This document shows positions 61,801 to 64,000 of a DNA stretch of 64,000 bases, piece after piece (the stretch's first letter is position 1; each line of letters opens with the position of its first letter). Position numbers and translations under genes: made by a program. Source of the DNA: Lagopus muta (Eukaryota > Chordata > Aves > Galliformes > Phasianidae); NCBI RefSeq assembly GCF_023343835.1, contig NC_064437.1, positions 11,311,001 to 11,375,000 of the forward strand, written 5' to 3'. The notes beneath the pieces are model-generated. The model saw only the letters and a program-made list of their open reading frames with translations, was not told where the DNA came from and searched no databases.

Positions 61801-64000
61801 TGGTGTGACTTGGATGTGAGAATATATCAACTAGAAGATCACAGAAATTTCCTAGACGTCCAAAGCATATCAGATGTTAGAAATTTTCACTCAAAAGTGT
61901 GCCATATACACATGCTGAAAGTTATGCTTCTGGAAGAGTTAATTACAATTAATTAAAATTAGAATCAAGCCCATGAAATGAGAAATAAAGCAAATGGCAA
62001 AAGAAACATGACCACAAGTTTTCTTTTCATATTTTGCAGTTACTTTTTTACTCAGTACATCGTGTCTCACAAAATTCCAAACTTGCATGTACAGCACTGA
62101 AAAACTGGAATTTTTATGCTAATCCTTTCTTTCCAAACGGAATGATAATGACAATGGGAAATGGTCAAGTTTGTGCCATTTTTCAGGTATTGTTCATTCA
62201 AGAATAACTGCAGAGTGATAAATGTTTGTAATGAGCATGTAGGCACAAAGCTTTGCTTGTTCTGGAATACTGGAAATTGTTCCAGCTGACATTTACCCAT
62301 TGACTTTTCCATAGGAAAGTGCTGTACTCACCCTCATCTCTTATTTTATCTGAAAAACTTCAGAGTTGCAGGATGATAAGGAAACCAGAACAGCACAATA
62401 TATTCCTCATCTCTGTCAGTTTTCCATTGAAAGAAATGTTATGGTGAGGCCTTCACAATGCTGCCCATCAGAAGAAAGCATGTAGTTGCTTTTCTGGAAA
62501 GCTTTAGTTTAGGAAGTCATTTGACTTCATGCACAAACTGCCATCCATCCTTGAATCAAGGTAACTATACACAGTAAATTTAGCTCTACATGCTGAATAC
62601 TGGAACATCTTGTGCAGTATTGCCTATCCCAGGAATGTAATGATTGTATTATGGCTGGAAAGTGTTTTAAAGATTGTGGGCCTATCCTGTAGATGGCAGT
62701 GTAAAATTAATTACTAAAGCAAGTGTTCTTGCTTTTGAAAGTGTTGTAAGTCTGACATGATTACAATCCAGACTTTAAAATAATGCTACTACAGGCTACC
62801 TGTGTTATTAGATTGAATGTGACTTATTCTGTGCAAGGTAACACTGGTCAGAGATGAATTGTACATTTTCCTATGGGGGGAAAAAAATGGTTTTTTTCCT
62901 GATTAAAAGCCAAAAAATAGTCAAACAGTTACCCTGATGTTATCAGTCTCGCCTGATGCAGAATCTGAGTCGAAGGACATCTTCATTATGTCAGGCACTG
63001 CTTCAGGTAGAAGAACTGGAGTCATCTTACTAGCAGCCAAATCTTCAATATTTCGTGTAACAGCAAATGTCCTAGAGCTGCAGAATAAACATTAGAGGGA
63101 ACCTGTATTGATAATGCACTGCTGAGGAAAAGACCTGAATAATGCCACATAGCACGTACTCAGCAACAATTATCATACCTTGCAAATTGCTTTGTAGATA
63201 TTTACAGCATCTTTCCTGCTAGCTTTATTTCCAAGGACTGCTTAAACTGAATAAATACATGGACTGATCTCAGTCCAGAGAGCTTGCAGTTAGGCTTTCA
63301 CAATCACAGGTATCAGTTAAAAGAACTGTACTCTATGGGATCTGCATAAGCCTAATGCCTTGAAGAACAGCCTGCTTAGAAATCTGGCTATAGGTTAAAT
63401 TATTCAATTTTTGAATCTCATATTTTTTTAATTTTTATTTTTAAAACCTTTTGCACATTCACTGCTAAACTTGGTTTTCACTTCCTTTGAATACCATACT
63501 GCCATAACTCAGGAAAAAAAATCGTGCAGTGGACTGGTGGCCAATAAATGCTATTTCCTGTGCAATATTTTTAGCCTCAGACAATTAAATAAATGTTTCT
63601 AGTTTTGTCTAACTGCACTCGTATATCCACACGCCTTAGAAAGATATCATGGGGAGATTTGTTGGAAGGTGAAGAACCTACTACTTACTTACCTGTGTGT
63701 ATTTTGTAATTTGTTTACAGTGCTGTGGGGCTTAGGAGTGTTAGTCAGAATCAAGGACAAGAGATATAAGATGCTAAAAGAACAAATGATACAAGTGGTA
63801 TGAGATTCTTGTGGCCAAATACCCTGACCCCTTTGTTCCATACTCTATAATCTTTGTGGATGCTGTTAGAGTGCTGTAAGAACCATGAGTTTTGATTTGG
63901 GTCAGAGAAGTGTCTTGACCATTGAATACTTTTGACAGATTAAAACCTATTTCTCTGAGCTATTAACATTGTGCTAACTCTACCTTATTAGTCATTTATC
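46724..64000 (-). CDS. VTG1: Vitellogenin-1, 3' half of gene (partial, 16 coding exons)
   Basis: Egg-yolk precursor made in liver under oestrogen, secreted, bound by the oocyte receptor and cleaved into lipovitellins, phosvitin and a C-terminal glycoprotein. Sixteen minus-strand exons with GT donors and AG acceptors join in phase: 62933-63077, 61169-61385, 60163-60332, 58746-59507, 58606-58662, 57564-57797, 56375-56581, 55306-55448, 54652-54790, 53309-53447, 52408-52594, 51903-52000, 51457-51551, 51192-51351, 49837-49998, 46724-46842. They give 1,010 residues and TAA. Counting from the first complete codon: 1-177 end of lipovitellin-1, 178-about 525 phosvitin, about 526-737 lipovitellin-2, about 738-917 vWD with CGICG at 876-880, then a Cys-rich tail ending TGDCS. 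It differs from what I recall of avian VTG2 and its phosvitin is far too long for VTG3, so VTG1 is preferred. The 5' exons, promoter and signal peptide lie outside the window. Family exon count suggests exons 20-35 (inference). Confidence 0.93.
46843..49836 (-). other. VTG1 last intron (2,994 bp)
   Basis: The largest complete intron in the window. It contains two perfect or near-perfect short tandem duplications (47,766-47,804 and 48,191-48,224), poly-T tracts near 47,513 and 48,550-48,592, and no recognisable transposon or coding exon. Confidence 0.8.
49837..49998 (-). CDS. VTG1: VTG1 coding exon, cysteine-rich C-terminal region (probably exon 34)
   Basis: 162 bp: two bases, 53 codons, one base. 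It reads CKLQRSYVKLNRNPTIDG, then CYSVDPVLKCMKDC and KVGFHCFPK. CKL-x-RS-(F/Y)-VKL and VGFHC-P are shared with VTG2. The cysteine spacing matches the C-terminal domain found in the YGP42-type fragment. Confidence 0.95.
51192..51351 (-). CDS. VTG1: VTG1 coding exon, end of vWD domain with CGICG (probably exon 33)
   Basis: 160 bp, 53 codons plus one base. It reads VTVTSWMRGKTCGICGNN, includes LLMPN and HSWVLLEETCSG. The CGICG motif is the vitellogenin form of the vWD CGLCG motif (VTG2 also has GKTCGICG). Acceptor TTTTACAG, donor GTGAGTAG. Confidence 0.96.
51457..51551 (-). CDS. VTG1: VTG1 coding exon, vWD domain (probably exon 32)
   Basis: 95 bp, two bases plus 31 codons, phase 0 at the end. 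It reads NIKIYKNGTRVIVEAP and ends VNFDGEILK. It corresponds to the HNENQGFALAAPGHG and YFDGK region of VTG2. NGT is a possible N-glycosylation site. Confidence 0.92.
51903..52000 (-). CDS. VTG1: VTG1 coding exon, vWD domain (probably exon 31)
   Basis: 98 bp: one base, 32 codons, one base. It reads NITICPAADSSLLVTCNK and ends VSEYEK. The other two frames have early stops, so the phase is forced by the neighbours. It is poorly conserved against VTG2 in this stretch, which is expected for the interior of vWD. Acceptor TTTCCTATAG, donor GTGAGC. Confidence 0.87.
52408..52594 (-). CDS. VTG1: VTG1 coding exon, start of vWD domain (probably exon 30)
   Basis: 187 bp, two bases, 61 codons, two bases. 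It reads TCEVSEGDFKTFDHMSF, contains NKSCNVIVAQDC, and ends INTSSA. The D-F-K-T-F-D start and the C-x6-QDC pair are typical of the vitellogenin vWD module. NTS and, across the junction, NIT are possible N-glycosylation sites. Confidence 0.94.
53309..53447 (-). CDS. VTG1: VTG1 coding exon, lipovitellin-2/vWD junction (probably exon 29)
   Basis: 139 bp, 46 codons plus one base. It reads VTLYYQGLRVPFTLPLGPSS and ends AQEDQ. The RVPFTLPLGP block corresponds to RLPLSLPVGP in VTG2. Acceptor TACTTTTTCAG, donor GTAAGTACT. Confidence 0.93.
54652..54790 (-). CDS. VTG1: VTG1 coding exon, lipovitellin-2 (probably exon 28)
   Basis: 139 bp, one base plus 46 codons. It reads FMQYVPGAALVLGFSEA, then KNPSRE and TSPRTIDTVIKVPG. 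VPGAA, LGFSE, KNPSR and TSPRT are all landmark blocks shared with VTG2. Acceptor TTATCTCTAG, donor GTATGTG. Confidence 0.95.
55306..55448 (-). CDS. VTG1: VTG1 coding exon, lipovitellin-2 (probably exon 27)
   Basis: 143 bp, 47 codons plus two bases. It reads VRMRWGKECRDYRIAAL and continues to LKVQWGNVPSWIKKTST. WG-x-x-CRDY is shared with VTG2 (WGWDCRDY). Donor GTACGT was chosen because only this phase joins to the next exon and restores the expected spacing before VPGAA. Confidence 0.9.
56375..56581 (-). CDS. VTG1: VTG1 coding exon, start of lipovitellin-2 (probably exon 26)
   Basis: 207 bp, 69 codons, phase 0 both sides. It reads RNFLGDIIPPGITIVAQAV, includes YQATAYVRSDAAKVDVQ and WKACADAV, and ends LPLKAQ. 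FLGDI and the K-C-A-D-A block match VTG2 (FLGDI, KLCADA). Acceptor GCTGTTTTTCAG, donor GTAAGTAC. Confidence 0.94.
57564..57797 (-). CDS. VTG1: VTG1 second serine-rich exon (probably exon 25)
   Basis: 234 bp, 78 codons, phase 0 both sides. It starts HSGHRT followed by nine serines, then an EYGSSHSNSSSSDSSS-type stretch, another run of nine serines, HRHGEKAAHSSRR, and ends ESSLTHE at donor GAG|GTAGTA. The donor is the least certain boundary in the gene: the frame stays open past it to a stop at 57,468-57,470. The phase match to the next exon (RNFLGDI) supports the chosen site. Confidence 0.78.
58606..58662 (-). CDS. VTG1: VTG1 hinge exon between the serine blocks (probably exon 24)
   Basis: 57 bp, 19 codons, phase 0 both sides. 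It reads ETYLPKVYRLRFRSAHTHW. The YRLRFRSAH block matches YQYRFRSAH in VTG2 as I recall it, which anchors the alignment between the two paralogues. Only 83 bp of intron separate it from the phosvitin exon. Confidence 0.9.
58746..59507 (-). CDS. VTG1: VTG1 phosvitin exon (probably exon 23)
   Basis: 762 bp, exactly 254 codons, phase 0 at both ends. It opens ATRNSRSSSSSASSIS, runs through FYPFGDSG into a core of almost pure serine broken only by single Asp, Lys, Arg, Asn and Gly residues (about 59,020-59,325), then a basic linker (KKQSKTTSFPHAS), another serine patch (about 58,850-58,910), and ends NSHSSYDISNEW. Core serines are written almost only as AGC/AGT, which makes the + strand a CTG/CTA/ACT-rich repeat. 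Phosvitin serines are phosphorylated and bind calcium and iron (family knowledge). Long Leu-rich or Cys/Tyr-rich + strand frames here are shadows of this exon. Confidence 0.95.
58850..59325. repeat. VTG1: Trinucleotide-type repeat coding for phosvitin serines
   Basis: On the + strand a mosaic of CTG, CTA and ACT-type triplets; on the minus strand AGC/AGT serine codons. It lies inside the 762-bp exon and is likely to vary in length between alleles. Confidence 0.9.
60163..60332 (-). CDS. VTG1: VTG1 coding exon, lipovitellin-1/phosvitin junction (probably exon 22)
   Basis: 170 bp, two bases plus 56 codons, phase 0 at its 3' end. It reads YTDVPIEKIQVTIQAG and ends KRVKKILDDTDNQ. The IEKIQVTIQAG strand is the lipovitellin edge shared with VTG2 (IDKIQLEIQAG type). 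The basic KRVKK stretch directly precedes the serine-rich exon. Confidence 0.93.
61169..61385 (-). CDS. VTG1: VTG1 coding exon, lipovitellin-1 C-terminal part (probably exon 21)
   Basis: 217 bp, 72 codons plus one base. It reads DRQSVEDVSSG through CSNASTFGVQVC to YYLIGEHALRVSFKP. LIGEHA is a block shared with VTG2 (also LIGEHA as I recall it), and it has two cysteines flanking an NAS sequon. Acceptor TATCTAACAG, donor GTAAATTC. Confidence 0.92.
62933..63077 (-). CDS. VTG1: VTG1 coding exon, end of lipovitellin-1 (probably exon 20)
   Basis: 145 bp: one base completing the previous codon, then 48 codons, ending in phase 0. It reads SRTFAVTRNIEDLAAS and continues to ETDNIR. The FAVTRN block aligns with FAVSRN in avian VTG2 as I recall it. 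Acceptor TTCTGCAG and donor GTAACTG are both good. It is the first exon visible from the right edge; the previous exon must end with two bases of a split codon and was not found in 63,078-64,000. Confidence 0.9.
63078..64000 (-). other. VTG1 intron, partial (runs off the window)
   Basis: No recognised lipovitellin exon occurs here. One open segment of 81 bp (63,693-63,773) with excellent splice sites is treated as a finding rather than an exon because its peptide does not resemble vitellogenin. Confidence 0.6.

Overview
The window is vertebrate nuclear DNA from a bird, most likely a galliform (chicken or a close relative). Several decayed CR1 LINE 3' ends carry the avian terminal octamer (ATTCTATG-type), there is an internally deleted mariner copy of the kind described in chicken (Galluhop), and the right third holds the 3' half of a vitellogenin gene whose protein closely matches avian VTG1. 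The DNA is AT-rich, has no operons and only introns-and-exons coding structure.

Positions 1 to about 46,500 are mostly non-coding: AT-rich unique sequence with CR1 fragments (about 1-80, 481-548, 15,453-15,518, 22,616-22,760, 26,298-26,570, 39,125-39,262, 39,494-39,530), one mariner remnant (23,682-24,006), poly-T/A tracts, microsatellites and a G18 run. The one recognisable coding trace there is a + strand exon at 36,439-36,636 that reads like the last exon of the interferon-induced IFI44/IFI44L family. No other exon of that gene was recognised. In mammals IFI44L and IFI44 lie next to ADGRL4 (ELTD1), and avian VTG1 is reported beside ELTD1, so the combination fits one conserved block and independently supports calling the vitellogenin VTG1.

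Positions about 46,530-64,000 hold the vitellogenin on the minus strand. The 5' part lies beyond the right edge. Sixteen coding exons were assembled with matching phases throughout (1 + 3,033 nt, 1,010 residues and a stop): the end of lipovitellin-1, a large 762-bp phosvitin exon, a short hinge exon, a second serine-rich exon, lipovitellin-2, a von Willebrand factor D domain with a CGICG motif, and the cysteine-rich C-terminal tail. If the family's 35-exon plan holds, these are exons 20-35. The product is the oestrogen-induced, liver-made egg-yolk precursor that is secreted, taken up by oocytes and cleaved to lipovitellins, phosvitin and a C-terminal glycoprotein.

The IFI44-like exon and VTG1 point toward each other (tail to tail). 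Two good CTCF-type motifs lie between them. The most interesting items are the lone IFI44-like exon, the two-block serine architecture of this phosvitin, a phase-perfect candidate cassette exon near the right edge, and a cysteine/tryptophan-rich open frame at 40.3 kb.
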